Source of the DNA: Symsagittifera roscoffensis
Taxonomy: Eukaryota; Xenacoelomorpha; Acoela; Convolutidae
DNA: 64,000 nt
Reading direction: 5' to 3'
Assembly: GCF_963678635.1 (NCBI RefSeq)
Contig: NC_087071.1
Span: 1,292,537 to 1,356,536, forward strand
Part shown: piece after piece, positions 1 to 10,433 of the stretch
Layout of the letters: each line of letters opens with the position of its first letter
Numbering within the stretch: position 1 is the first letter of the stretch
Translations under genes and position numbers: made by a program
The notes under the pieces: generated by a model
The model's database searches: none
Told to the model about the DNA's origin: nothing
Seen by the model: the letters and a program-made list of their open reading frames with translations, nothing else

Positions 1-745
1 ATTCATTATTTTAAGCAACTCGTCGTGGGCGAGCTGTGCGAGCTTGGATAGAATTTCTGTGCGAGTGAATATAAAGAAATTCTTTAAAAGGTTAGTACTG
101 CTTTTTTTGTATTATTTTTCTACTGGAATTTTTAATTTTCCTGCTTTGTGGGTATTGAAATTATAATTTTTTTCATCGTTCTAGATTTACTACATTTAAG
201 AAAAGAAATTATAGATGAACTTACTACTGTGGGGAAAAGTTTTACAGCATCTTTTTAATAAAAGTTTATATGTTATGAAAAAGTTTTGTATTTTTATTTG
301 GTTTTGCTGTTTTTGGATCATCGGGATCAAAAGAAAAAAGAAAAAGAAAAAACGTTTGATAAAGAATGGTTTTGGTATTTAAAGTTTGTTAATTTTCACA
401 TCCCATTCATCTACAAACAGCAGAACCAAATAAAAATACGAAACTTTTTCATAAAAGTATAAATTTTTATTAACAAACCGCACTAAATGATGCAGTAAAA
501 TTCTTCCACAGTAGTGAATTCATCTCTAAATTCTTTTCTCAAATGTAGTAAATCTAAATACAATGAAAACAAAATCATAATTTCAATCACCACAAAGCAT
601 TAAATTTAAAAATTCAAGTAGTATGTTTACACAAAAGAAAGCAGTACTAACCTGTTAAAAAATTTCTTTATTTTCACTCGCACAAGAATTCTATCCAAAT
701 TCGCACAGTTCACCCACGACGAAATGCTTAAAACAATGAATTTCG
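1..745. repeat. Foldback (palindromic) repeat element
   Basis: The sequence from the first base to about 316 returns as its reverse complement from about 415 to 745. The outer arms pair almost throughout, for example AGAATTTCTGTGCGAGTGAA on the left against TTCACTCGCACAAGAATTCT on the right, with a purine-rich loop of about 100 bases between. The left arm begins at the window edge, so the true left end and any target duplication are not visible. No coding potential is seen. This fits a MITE-like or foldback transposon; the family is not recognised. Confidence 0.85.
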
Positions 746-2208
746 AAATTCAACTTTCACTAACAACAACACAAACAAGCAATAACAAGTTTCAAACTTT
801 CTTTTAACACGGTTGGAAAGGAATTGCAATTTTCAATTAACCTTTTAAAAAACTTTCACGCTACGCTTTTTTCGAAATTTTACCCTATTCTTTTCGAATT
901 CAAATTATTCTATATTAGAAACTGTTTCCATAGTTCTGACCTCTATNNNNNNNNNNNNNNNNNNNNNNNTGGATCAAAATAACTTGTTCGCCTAGAGTGC
1001 GGAACCAGTTTGAAACTAGTTATTTATAAAATTTTTAATTCACTGTAAAATATTATTAAATAACCAATCATAATTATTAACTAAATCTTACACTATATTG
1101 GTAAACCTGAAACCCTTGGTTCAGAGAAATCAGAAATAAAGATAAAAGCTGGTTGCATTCTTCTCTCCTCTAACTTCGCCGTAAACCAGTATACAGGTTA
1201 CCAGTAACCAGTAACTTCGCAGTAAGCCAGAGTTGCACGAACCTATTCGTCAGAAAATAGAGAGCGCTTATAATCTTGCAATGCTTTGGGCAGTTTTCTC
1301 AAAAAAAAACATATAATCGGTAAAACTTTGGCGTCAAACTGTTTCGTGATTTTTAGCTCTTTGCAGCAAAAAATTTTGGAAATCGTGCTTTCCCTAAACA
1401 AAAATTGCTCCTCATTTTGCATAAGTTTTTAGAGCATTTCAAAACAATTGCTCGCACTATTCAAGTTTTGCTTCAGGCATTAATATCGAACCAGTAATTA
1501 TCTTAAAAAAGTAGGAAAGATGGGTCCCTGCAATAAACATTACGAAATATGATTTTGCAGTTTTTTAGAACAGTTTGTGATCAATTTTTGCTACTATTTT
1601 TTTCGAAAAAAAATATAACTTTGTGACTCAGCTTCTATATGCTTACCTTCAAATGCATATATTTTATCAAAAAAATCTGTAGAATTTAAAAAAATCAAAC
1701 TTGACAAAATTTTGTATTAAACCATTTGTTGCCTTTAAAAATTTTCAAACGTCCTTTTACTATGTCAGATTTTATGCGATTCAAAAAATCAAAAATTACA
1801 AATCTCTTTCAAAAAAATTTGATTTTTTTTAAAACAAGTTATGAATACTGTCCAAAATATAACAAAACAAAGAACGATCCAGCTAATTAAATTGAATCTG
1901 CCGACTGTTGTTAAGTATCACCACACATACTCACACTCACACACACATATATATGCATATATCTAAATCTTCTGCAAGAAGAAGCTCACAGAAAAATCAA
2001 AAATCGAGTCTTATATCGGACATAATTTTTTAGTAATTGGACGTTTTTGTGAATAAATGTGAAATTTACTACGAGAGTAGAAGGATTATTTTTTAAAAAA
2101 AATTTTGAAAAAAATTATTTCTGAAAGTAAAACACTTTTCTGATGTGTTGTGAACTAAGCCCTCTGTTTCATTTTTAAAAAGGTCGTTAGAATAATTTAC
2201 TGTTTCAG
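746..2208. other. AT-rich non-coding stretch with an assembly gap
   Basis: I see no supportable exon here. A run of 23 Ns lies at 947-969, so the assembly is broken. Positions 1186-1230 hold a short degenerate repeat (ACCAGTAAC-type), and 1920-1965 hold a CA/TA-rich simple repeat. The 3' end (2201-2208, TGTTTCAG) is the 3' splice site of the downstream exon, so at least the last part is intron of the glycosyltransferase gene. Upstream exons may lie here, in the gap, or outside the window. Confidence 0.5.
947..969. other. Assembly gap (N run)
   Basis: Twenty-three consecutive Ns. The flanks do not obviously continue each other, so the true gap size is unknown. Confidence 0.99.
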
Positions 2209-5083
2209 AAGATTACCCAGAAGACTCTTGGCTCATACAATCCAGAAAGGCCAAACAGCCATATCACTTGTCAAACTCTACCACCCGCTGACAGCCAATT
2301 GTATTCGCTAGTTGCAAAGCAGGAAAAATGCCTACACAAATTATATTTTTCAGACCCATTTTTGACCAATTCGGACCACAACTTTTTGAAAGGGTTTGTC
2401 AAGCAATCAGGATGTCGTGTTTCAAAACTTAAAGTTGAAAGATCTTTTCCAACTTGCTTGAAATCAAAAATATCAACCAGCAAAAAACGGCTTTGCAAAT
2501 TCGACGATTGCGTTAATAACAAGTTTGCCGTAATTGCATCATATCAAGTATTCAAAGAGCGATTGGAGATGTTTTTAAGATATTACGCGCAGTTAATGGA
2601 TCAAGATGAGCGAATTAATTTGGTTTTATCAATTCTGCCAATTGATGAAATGGTCATTTTGGAAATGAAAGAATTGTTTTTCTTGGAAAAATCATCACAA
2701 AGATTTCACGTGGTTAGATAATTCCATTAATTTTGCTGAAGATTTTTTAAATTTCCTATTTTCATTCAAAATTTTGAGTTTTTTGTCTATAAGGTTGATT
2801 TTTTTCTGTACACCAATTTCGAACGAAGAACTAAAGAGCACCCACCAAAAAAAACTGAAGTCTATCTTTTTTAAAATAACCGTGAAATGAGCAAAAAATA
2901 CCAAACTTTCTGGTTGTTTACTCATTTCATCAAAAAGTTTTTGTTTCGATAAAACTACGTTGAAATAAAATTTTTGATGATAGGACAAGTAAAAAAATTA
3001 TCCGTTTTTTTCTGTCTTTTTTTTGAAAAAATGGCGGAAAACCGGAATACTGGTTATTTTCCGCTAATTTCACGGTTTTCTTTGGAAAAAATTGCATATT
3101 TTTCTCTGCAACTTTGGTCAATGAAGTGCAGAGAGATCTATAAAAGTTTATTAGATAAAAAAAACCACGTATAAAAAAATGGAAAACTAATCTTTACAAA
3201 AATAACTGTGAAACGAGCTGAAACTTTCACCACTCATTGGAGTTTAGAAATGTCTTATTGGGTCAGCGTGGGATGAAAATGAACGCGCTATAGATTTTTA
3301 ACGCGTGTGCGGCGGCTTAACCCGGCGCAAGAATTCAGAATTTTTATAAGTTTTCAAACTTTCTACAGATTAGTTTGAAAAAAAAAGAAAAAGGTGGAAC
3401 ATTCAAAATTTGCCTGTTACGAGCAATCTTGTTTTACATTTGAAATCAATTTAAACTGACTATTTTAAGGACATCTCTACATAATCTCAATAAAACCGAT
3501 CTCAAATCATTTCTCGTCAGTGCGGTCAATTTATCTTAGTATGATCGTAAATCAGTGCTGATTTAAATTATCCGGACAAAACGAACAAAACTTGAATTTT
3601 CAAACGCGTTTTTCTCAAATTGGGTTGAAATCAGACAAAAAGTGAAGAGAACAAAAGTTGCTTAGAAATTCATCAAAATTACTATGGTGCTATTTTTGTC
3701 CGAAATTCTCAACCAAAATTTTACCCCAAAAGTGGGTCATTTTGGCTTTTTTCAATTATTCAAAAATTACACTGATACTTTTGTGTTAATTGATGAAAAA
3801 ATTACATCAAAAGAAGCCTCCTAGATAGCCCAACAAAGTTTTGGAAGGGTTAAATCTCCAAAAACTAGTAAAGAGACAAATTTTTACTTGATAGTCCATA
3901 AATGTGATTTTTACTAAATAAAACCCACAATCTCAGTTTAAAAACACATTTTAAACAATTTGCGCAAACTTCTGGAGATTTAACCCTCCTTAAACTTTGT
4001 TGGTTATGTAGGAGATTTCTTGCGATTTAATTTTTTCATCAATTAACAAAGTAGTTTCAGTGTAATTCTTGATTAATTGAAAAAAGCCAAAATGACCCAT
4101 TTTTGGGGTAAAATTTTGGTTGAGAATTTCGGAGAAAAAATAGAACCATAGTAATTTTGATTAAATTCTGAGCAACTTGTGATCTCTTCACTTTTTGTCT
4201 CATCTTAACCCAATTTGAGAAAAACGCGTTTGAAAATTCAAGTTTTGTTCGTTTATCCGGATAATTTAAATCAGCACTGTAGGTGTTACGAAATAGCTCA
4301 AAAAATATATACTACGATTTTTAAAAAACAATCATAATCAGATTTTTTTTCGAAATTACTTTCAATTTACGTTTTAATCAAAATGAAAAGGTTTTTTTAT
4401 TTCTCGAGCAGTTTATAAATCTCATGGGTTTAGATTTATTCGTAGTGTCTTTGTAGCCATATATAACCAGTAGAACTATAAAATCCTCTCTCGAATTTCA
4501 GCTCATCGACAGCTCAACAGTTTTTTCCCGTGGTCGGCTATTGAATAAAGGCGCCACCGAAGCTACGAGAATATTCGGCGAAGATACGACTCTATTTCTG
4601 ACAGATATCGACATCTTCAGCAACAAGCAATTCTTCCAAAGATGTCAGACATATACTGTTCAAAAACGAAGCGTCTATTTTCCAGTTGTATGGAGTGAAA
4701 AGAAACCTAGAAATTCATCCAGTTCGCAGACACTCAGAACCAGAAAAATTAACGAGGAAATGTTGACGCAAGTGATTGATGAAAATAAGGAAACCGGTTT
4801 CTGGCGTTGGTACGGTTTTGGCATGGTTTGCATAAGAGCCTCTGATTTCCGAGAAATTGGCGGCTTCCCAGAATACTCTAATTGGGGACGAGAGGACAAA
4901 GAGTTGTTCAACAAGGTTGTCAAAAGGGGATTGGCTGTTTTCAGAATGGAGGACCAGGGAGTTCTGCATAAGTGGCATCCTAAGACCTGCACCGATGCTG
5001 ATAAAAAGCACACCACAACTTGGTTTCGATGGCTTAAAGGCGACCCTTCAGATTGCGAAAAAGTGAGAGACGCTCACTACTAG
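2209..5083 (+). CDS. Chondroitin synthase / CSGALNACT-family glycosyltransferase, 3' exons (partial)
   Basis: Two exons are supported. Exon A is 2209 to 2709 or 2712 (after TGTTTCAG, before GTGG or GTTAGA). Exon B is 4502-5083 (after GAATTTCAG, ending in TAG). Both junctions are phase 0, and together they give about 361 codons, the C-terminal part of a longer protein. Exon B shows the family marks: FSRGRLLNKGA, the metal-binding DID (4604-4612), YFPVVW, GFWRWYGFGMVC, SDFREIGGF, WGREDKELF (4883-4909) and VLHKWHPKTC. Enzymes of this family (Pfam CHGN) add GalNAc or GlcA to chondroitin in the Golgi from UDP-sugars; which sugar is transferred here cannot be told. The WGxED motif has R where vertebrate CSGALNACT, as I recall it, has G. 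Exon A matches less clearly. The signal anchor and N-terminal exons are not found. No stop interrupts either exon, so it could be an active gene or a recent fragment. Confidence 0.8.
2713..4501 (+). other. Intron of the glycosyltransferase gene
   Basis: This 1.8 kb AT-rich interval separates the two exons. It begins at a GTTAGA (or, three bases earlier, GTGGTT) donor and ends in GAATTTCAG. It carries the foldback element at 3553-4279, which explains much of its length. Short open frames on both strands at 2695-3174 are low-complexity (K, F, S rich) and look like chance. Confidence 0.7.
3553..4279. mobile_element. Foldback MITE-like element, Tc1/mariner-like ends
   Basis: The element begins CAGTGCTGATTTAAATTATCCGG and ends with its reverse complement. 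The arms of about 310 bases pair almost throughout, for example AAACGCGTTTTTCTCAAATTGG at 3601-3622 against its complement near 4210. A central loop of about 100 bases separates them. The CAGTGCTG terminus resembles the ends I recall for Tc1-like transposons, which duplicate TA. The right flank reads TA and the left AT, so a TA duplication is not clean. There is no transposase, so it would be non-autonomous. It lies in the intron of the glycosyltransferase gene. Confidence 0.75.
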
Positions 5084-5580
5084 CTCAAACTAATATGTTA
5101 CAACAGTGTAGCTCACCTAATCATTATGCAATCGGTACTTGACTAATAGTCACTGAATGAGAAAAACTGTGCCTTTTGCAACCTCTTCTCCACAACGGAT
5201 GTTTTTAATTTTTTGTGTTCAATTTAGGAAATGCGGAAAAATAATGAATAGGTTGATCGAGAATTTTTTTGTCGTATTTATCGCATGGGCGGGTCTGGGA
5301 TTTTTGCGAGGGGGTGGGGAGATTTTCAAAAACTTTTCGGAAATTTCGTCGACTTTTTTCATGTCCATCAAATTGATTTTCCGAGCTCTCCCAGAGCACA
5401 AAAAAATCCTTTTTGGGCAAAATTTGTGCGCTGCAGGCAAATTTTTTAAGAAACGGGCCAACAATAGTAACTTTTTGGGAAAGTTTGACCAAAAAATTGC
5501 GTTTTTTTCATTGCGCGTTTTCCGCCTCAAAACAAATACAATTGGCGCCGAAGGCGCCTTAGAAAAATTTTAGGGGTTAC
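5084..5580. other. GC-richer 3' flank of the glycosyltransferase gene
   Basis: The stretch directly downstream of the stop codon is less AT-rich than its surroundings (for example 5286-5325). Three overlapping frames stay open for 95-138 codons, one on plus and two on minus, all with K/F/N-rich composition and no recognisable domain; I do not call them genes. No AATAAA lies close to the stop codon. The stretch may be an unrecognised repeat. Confidence 0.4.
5544..5558. other. GGCGCC-GAA-GGCGCC hairpin
   Basis: Two copies of the six-base palindrome GGCGCC are separated by GAA, giving a perfect 6 bp stem with a 3-base loop. This is conspicuous in AT-rich DNA. Function unknown. Confidence 0.6.
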
Positions 5581-5593
5581 CTCCAAAAATGGC

Positions 5594-5670
5594 TATCTCA
5601 GAATAGAACAAAAGGAGGACCCTCGGGATCGGCAGGGGTTCGAATCCCTGAGGAAAAGGGTGTCCGCCCC
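5594..5670 (+). other. tRNA-like B box / possible tRNA-derived relic
   Basis: GGTTCGAATCC at 5637-5647 matches the Pol III B box exactly and sits in a T-arm-like hairpin whose outer pairs are imperfect (G-T, then A against G). About 40 bases upstream, TGGCTATCTCAGAAT is a weak A-box resemblance. No convincing acceptor stem or anticodon arm can be drawn, so a functional tRNA is unlikely; a tRNA-derived SINE head or decayed tRNA is more plausible. Confidence 0.3.
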
Positions 5671-5848
5671 CTCTAAATTCGCCCCTGTATTTAGGCATAG
5701 AGTGATGATCGTGTTTCATTTTTGATCTCAGTTGAAATTGTTCAGCTAAATAACATATATTTGAGTGCCTAGTTCAAAATAATTAGTAATAAAACAATAG
5801 ATATAAATGGCAATGTTTAGCGTTTTAATTTAATCTTATGGTTTTTTT

Positions 5849-8426
5849 CCCGTATCCAGTTTTAAGCGTTAATAATCGATTATTTTACTGTTTTAGTTTC
5901 ACTCTCACTGAAGTTGAGAAACATTCGATTTATTCAATTAATAATTGATTAAAGTCTCTCTTTTTGAAATCAAATTATAATCAATTATAATAACATTTTT
6001 GTAGATTATAATCGATTTTTTATCCGTCTATTTTTCTATACAATTATATTCAATTATTTTTGATTATAATCCATTATTTTTATTCGAAGTTCTAATTCAT
6101 TAGTTTTGCACAAAAATTCATTGTAATCGATTATAATTGGTATTAATTCCTTTTGTTTCTTCTTTTTGCCATCGAACTTGCATCTGAATAGCCCAATTTT
6201 TATGGTTTTTGTAGACGTTGGTTCCTTTGAAAAATGAGTAAACAACTTAAGAAGATTTCTAATCAATTCAAAATTATAAGATTTTTTTATTCATTTCTTC
6301 TTCATTAGAGTTGTTTTAAGATGCTTATTTTAAGCTTTTTCAAACACCAAAGATCAGAATCGAAAATGATTAATTTTCTTGATTGAATCAGAAGGTTTTT
6401 TTTCACTTAACGCGGGAACCTTTGAAGTATATTGAAAGGATCTCTATGAAATTTTTGTTTTGTGGTACAACTTTGTGTTTAGATGAACCAAAGTGTGACA
6501 AGAGATCTATCTTTTAGAGATTTTGTTATTAGCAAAAAATAAATAAACCATTAGATACAATTCAAATATCGTTTTGCTTTGACAAAATTTTGGCAAAATG
6601 AGAGATTATAATTGATTTGAATGGATTATATTTGATGTTAAGGGTTTTTTAAATGAACTATAATCAATTATAATCGATTATAAGAGATTTTATTCTCTTG
6701 GAATTTGTCACGATTATAATCAATTATAAATAGTTTGAACATCTAATTTTGGTAATTATAATCGATTACACTCGTCCAAAAATCATCATAATAGTCAATT
6801 ATAATCAAATACTTAAGCCTAAAAATGGATGCGGTATTTTTTGAGTAACACAGGGAATAAGTGTTACAGCTCCGTGAATGAAAACTGTATGTTATAAGTT
6901 TGTGAAATTAATCCAAGTATGTGGAAAGGAAGCATCAAATCAAAGTGCTTGAATTGGTTTCAAAAAGCTGATACAATATTGAACAGAAATTTCACAAAAA
7001 CTTGGAAATGAAAAAACAAAAAGAAATCTAGAAGAAAAGAAAAAGGAAAGGTTTATTTTAAAAACTTTTAGCTTATGATTTTATCAATTTTGCCAACCAA
7101 ATGATTGAAAACTAAATCTGCGAGAACACAAAATATTGCATGGAAATTCTTATCTTCTAGGCAACATGAATCTTTGATTCCAGAAATTTTTATCTAGTGC
7201 CATGAATTTTGAAGAAAAAGACAAAATATTTGTGACCGTTTTTTCCTCAGACAAACTTCAATTTTTTGATTAAATATTGAAGCTCAAAGCTCAAATTGAA
7301 AAATTTTTTCACTTGTGATCAGTTAGCGTAAAGTCATAATGGTTTAAACTTGGCACTACTTTGACGATTCGATCACAATTTAAAGTCGTATAAATAACGC
7401 GCGATTTTGTTTGCCCTTATTAAAGCGTAGGCGTCAAATTAAATCAATCCAGGTTGAAATGATGCATTCAGCTTACTGTGAATAAAACTTTACGAGAACA
7501 AAAAAGTTCGTTGTGTTTCATATTGTAAGAAAGGATAAAAAAATGTATAAAAAAGGTTATAAAATTTATAATATCCCACTTTTTACAAGAGAGAAAGCAT
7601 TATAGAATATCAGTTAAAAAGCAAATTGTTGCGTCGTTAGAACTCCCCGCACTCATGAAAAATGTAAAATGATCGATTATATTACAATTATAATTTTCGT
7701 GACATTATAATCAGTTATAACCTATTAAAATTGATTATAATTTTTACGAAAATGTCTTATAATCTGTTATAATCTCCTATAACCTCTTAAACCTATTTTA
7801 ATACTTATCAAAATAGGTCAAACAAATCTCAAAGCTAGATATCTTGTCACTATTTGGTTCATCTGAACACAAAAGTTATCCACGAAAAAAAAGTTTCATA
7901 GGGAAGCCTTCATTTAAGTTGAAAGAACCCCGCAAAAGGTGAAATATAACTCTTCTATAGAAATCATGAAATTGAAGCAAAGATTTTTTGGTGGTCAAAA
8001 ATTTTTAAATGTGCATTATGAAATAACAATAAAAAAGAAAAAAAGGAAAACAAACGTTATAAATTTGAACTGATTTGAAAATTGTTAACACAGTTTTCCC
8101 ATCTTTTACATAAATCAACGTCTACGAAAAGCATAAAATATAAGCAATTCTTGTGGAAGGTCGAAAACAAAATGGGCAAACATAGTGATTATATTCAATT
8201 ATAATCGATTATAATGGACTTTTCTGTAAAAAAAATATATTAGAAATTTGGATGAAAATAATCGGTTCTAATTTATTACATTTTATTATAACTGATTTTA
8301 TTTGATTTCAAAAAGAGGGATTATGAAAGTTTATTACTTGGTTAAAATCCTTTTTTCTCAGTTGTCGTAAGACTGGTACTAAAATCATAATAATATCGAC
8401 AATTTACGCTTGAAACTGGATGCGGG
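5849..8426. mobile_element. 2.6 kb non-coding unit with terminal inverted repeats
   Basis: The left end (from CCCGTATCCAGTTTTAAGCG at 5849) and the reverse complement of the right end (CCCGCATCCAGTTTCAAGCG, ending at 8426) match over roughly 50 bases, with a second shared stretch around TTTTAGT. A third copy of the terminus lies inside, ending ATGGATGCGG at 6834, which suggests two nested or tandem elements. The interior has no open frame of note and is filled with TTATAATCNATTATAA motifs. No clean target duplication is visible. It is best read as a non-autonomous DNA transposon of unrecognised family. Confidence 0.55.
5868..8310. repeat. Cluster of TTATAATCGATTATAA-type palindromic motifs
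   Basis: At least 15 sites carry the palindrome or close variants (ATTATAATCGATTATAAT, AATTATAATCAATTATAA), for example near 5975, 6004, 6061, 6128, 6602, 6660, 6712, 6757, 6798, 7674, 7702, 7757 and 8187. They are irregularly spaced, not in a fixed-period array, and lie within the element bounded by terminal inverted repeats. Confidence 0.75.
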
Positions 8427-9643
8427 GCAGTCTTAGCATTCATCTTTTTGTTCTGATACGAGCAATCTTGTTTTTTTTTGGAGATTTGTTTTTCCTCTAA
8501 TTTTTCAGGTAAAAGAAGTCATCAGGTTCAAATGTAACAAACTTGAAACAGACTTTAAAAATTTGTAATCAAAATTAGTAATTGTTTATAAGACTTGTAA
8601 AACAATCTTGGCTGCCCTTTTGTGCTTCGTTAAATAAGTGAAGAAGTTTGTTGAACTAATTTTGAAAACTTTTCCTTTATATTTTCTTTTGAAATACTTA
8701 CCTCCATCATTGTGAAAAAAACAAATTGCTAACTCTGCCTATCACCGTTTTAGTTTTTGTCTGACCAATAATTCGTCATTCAATCCGTCAAAGTTTTTAA
8801 TTCTCTATTTTTTTAAGCTCTGGCTGGGTTCTGTTATTTTCAGATTCGGCATATATGCCTCCAAACCGTATGTGCCAAATTGATTTTTTTTATTGTAAAA
8901 GATCAAGCAGACCAAGTTTTTTATTTCAAAAATTATGCAAATGAGGATTAGGAAGTTTTTTTGTTGTAGGCGAGGGTAGGCGAAGGAGGGAGGGGGTACT
9001 GTGCAAGAAAATCTCGACGTTTTTTCATGTTCGAAATCAATTTACTGAATTGAGATTCGATATTCTCCTCGTGTTAGGTTTTCTTCACCGCCATTTCTTC
9101 TTTTTGGTTGACTTTTTTCCAATTTAATTATGGCCGATTTCAGTTCGGAGTTGAACTTAAAGTTTATTCATTTCCAAGTTTTGAGTGACTGAAAGCATTC
9201 GGCTTTTGGTTTTCTTGACCCTTTTTGATTTGATATTTGTAAAAATTAAAACCAAGTTTAATGGAAAAAGACAAACGCTACTGACATGTTCAGCGAAACC
9301 AGGATAATAGCAATATCGTTCCGAAGTTGTATGAAGCAGAAACTCCCGACATTTTCCAAACTGGTTTGAACAAGTCCCAATTGAGTTTTTGTGGAAGTTA
9401 CAATGCAGAAAAGTTGAGCCAAGTAAAAAGAAAGTAGCATGCTGCTAATGATGGAGCCTGTCGTCGCCGTTTTTTTTTCGTTTTCTAACTCGAAAAGTGA
9501 AATCTGAAATAAAAATACTTTCAGACATTTTACTGTACCATCAAATGTAGTAAATAAGCATCACTATTTTTATAACTACTATGCAATGGCAACAAAAAAT
9601 AGGCAAATTTTTTTTTGATAAATTGCCAAAATTTTTTTTGATA
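8427..9643. other. AT-rich unique stretch, no confident gene
   Basis: I see no coding region that can be defended apart from the weak minus-strand frame described separately at 9258-9440. The 18-mer TACGAGCAATCTTGTTTT at 8457-8474 also occurs at 3418-3435, hinting at a shared dispersed repeat end. Confidence 0.4.
9258..9440 (-). CDS. Possible exon or relic coding a hydrophobic segment
   Basis: A minus-strand frame of 60 codons from ATG (72 counting from the preceding stop) has a less biased composition than the other short frames nearby. It reads as two hydrophobic stretches, one around FYLAQLFCIVTS and one around IAIILVSLNMSVAFVFF, joined by a polar loop. That pattern fits two membrane segments, but no family is recognised. 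No good splice sites or neighbouring exons were found. It may be a chance frame or a decayed membrane-protein exon. Confidence 0.2.
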   Translation of the reverse strand: MLLSFYLAQLFCIVTSTKTQLGLVQTSLENVGSFCFIQLRNDIAIILVSLNMSVAFVFFH

Positions 9644-10387
9644 CCATATGTCCTATGAAGTAATTGTTAAAGTACGAGTCTTAGTAGATCAGGGTCTATG
9701 TTACCCCATATGTCCTATGAAGTAATTGTTAAAGTACGAGTCTTAGTAGATCAGGGTCTATGTTACCCCATATGTCCTATGAAGTAATTGTTAAAGTACG
9801 AGTCTTAGTAGATCAGGGTCTATGTTACCCCATATGTCCTATGAAGTAATTGTTAAAGTACGAGTCTTAGTAGATCAGGGTCTATGTTACCCCATATGTC
9901 CTATGAAGTAATTGTTAAAGTACGAGTCTTAGTAGATCAGGGTCTATGTTACCCCATATGTCCTATGAAGTAATTGTTAAAGTACGAGTCTTAGTAGATC
10001 AGGGTCTATGTTACCCCATATGTCCTAAGAAGTAATTGTTAAAGTACGAGTCTTAGTAGATCAGGGTCTATGTTACCCCATATGTCCTATGAAGTAATTG
10101 TTAAAGTACGAGTCTTAGTAGATCAGGGTCTATGTTACCCCATATGTCCTATGAAGTAATTGTTAAAGTACGAGTCTTAGTAGATCAGGGTCTATGTTAC
10201 CCCATATGTCCTATGAAGTAATTGTTAAAGTACGAGTCTTAGTAGATCAGGGTCTATGTTACCCCATATGTCCTATGAAGTAATTGTTAAAGTACGAGTC
10301 TTAGTAGATCAGGGTCTATGTTACCCCATATGTCCTATGAAGTAATTGTTAAAGTACGAGTCTTAGTAGATCAGGGTCTATGTTACC
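9644..10387. repeat. 62 bp minisatellite, 12 copies
   Basis: A 62 bp unit beginning CCATATGTCCTATGAAGTAA and ending in TCAGGGTCTATGTTACC repeats twelve times with almost no change. One copy has A for T at 10027 (CCTAAGAAG). It stops abruptly at 10387, 46 bases before the next satellite. Near identity implies recent amplification. Confidence 0.97.
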
Positions 10388-10433
10388 TCAAGATGTCTCT
10401 AATCTTAGTAAAAAGAAAGTAGGGCGCAAAGAT

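Noticed and set aside
2695-3174. Short minus and plus frames in the intron
   Set aside because: They are poly-K/F-rich, overlap each other, and lie between supported splice sites.
5157-5573. 138-codon plus-strand frame downstream of the glycosyltransferase
   Set aside because: Low-complexity K/F/N-rich composition, two other frames open over the same bases, and no domain or splice context.
6054-6266. 70-codon minus-strand frame
   Set aside because: It lies in the palindrome-rich element and is made of AT-rich low-complexity sequence.
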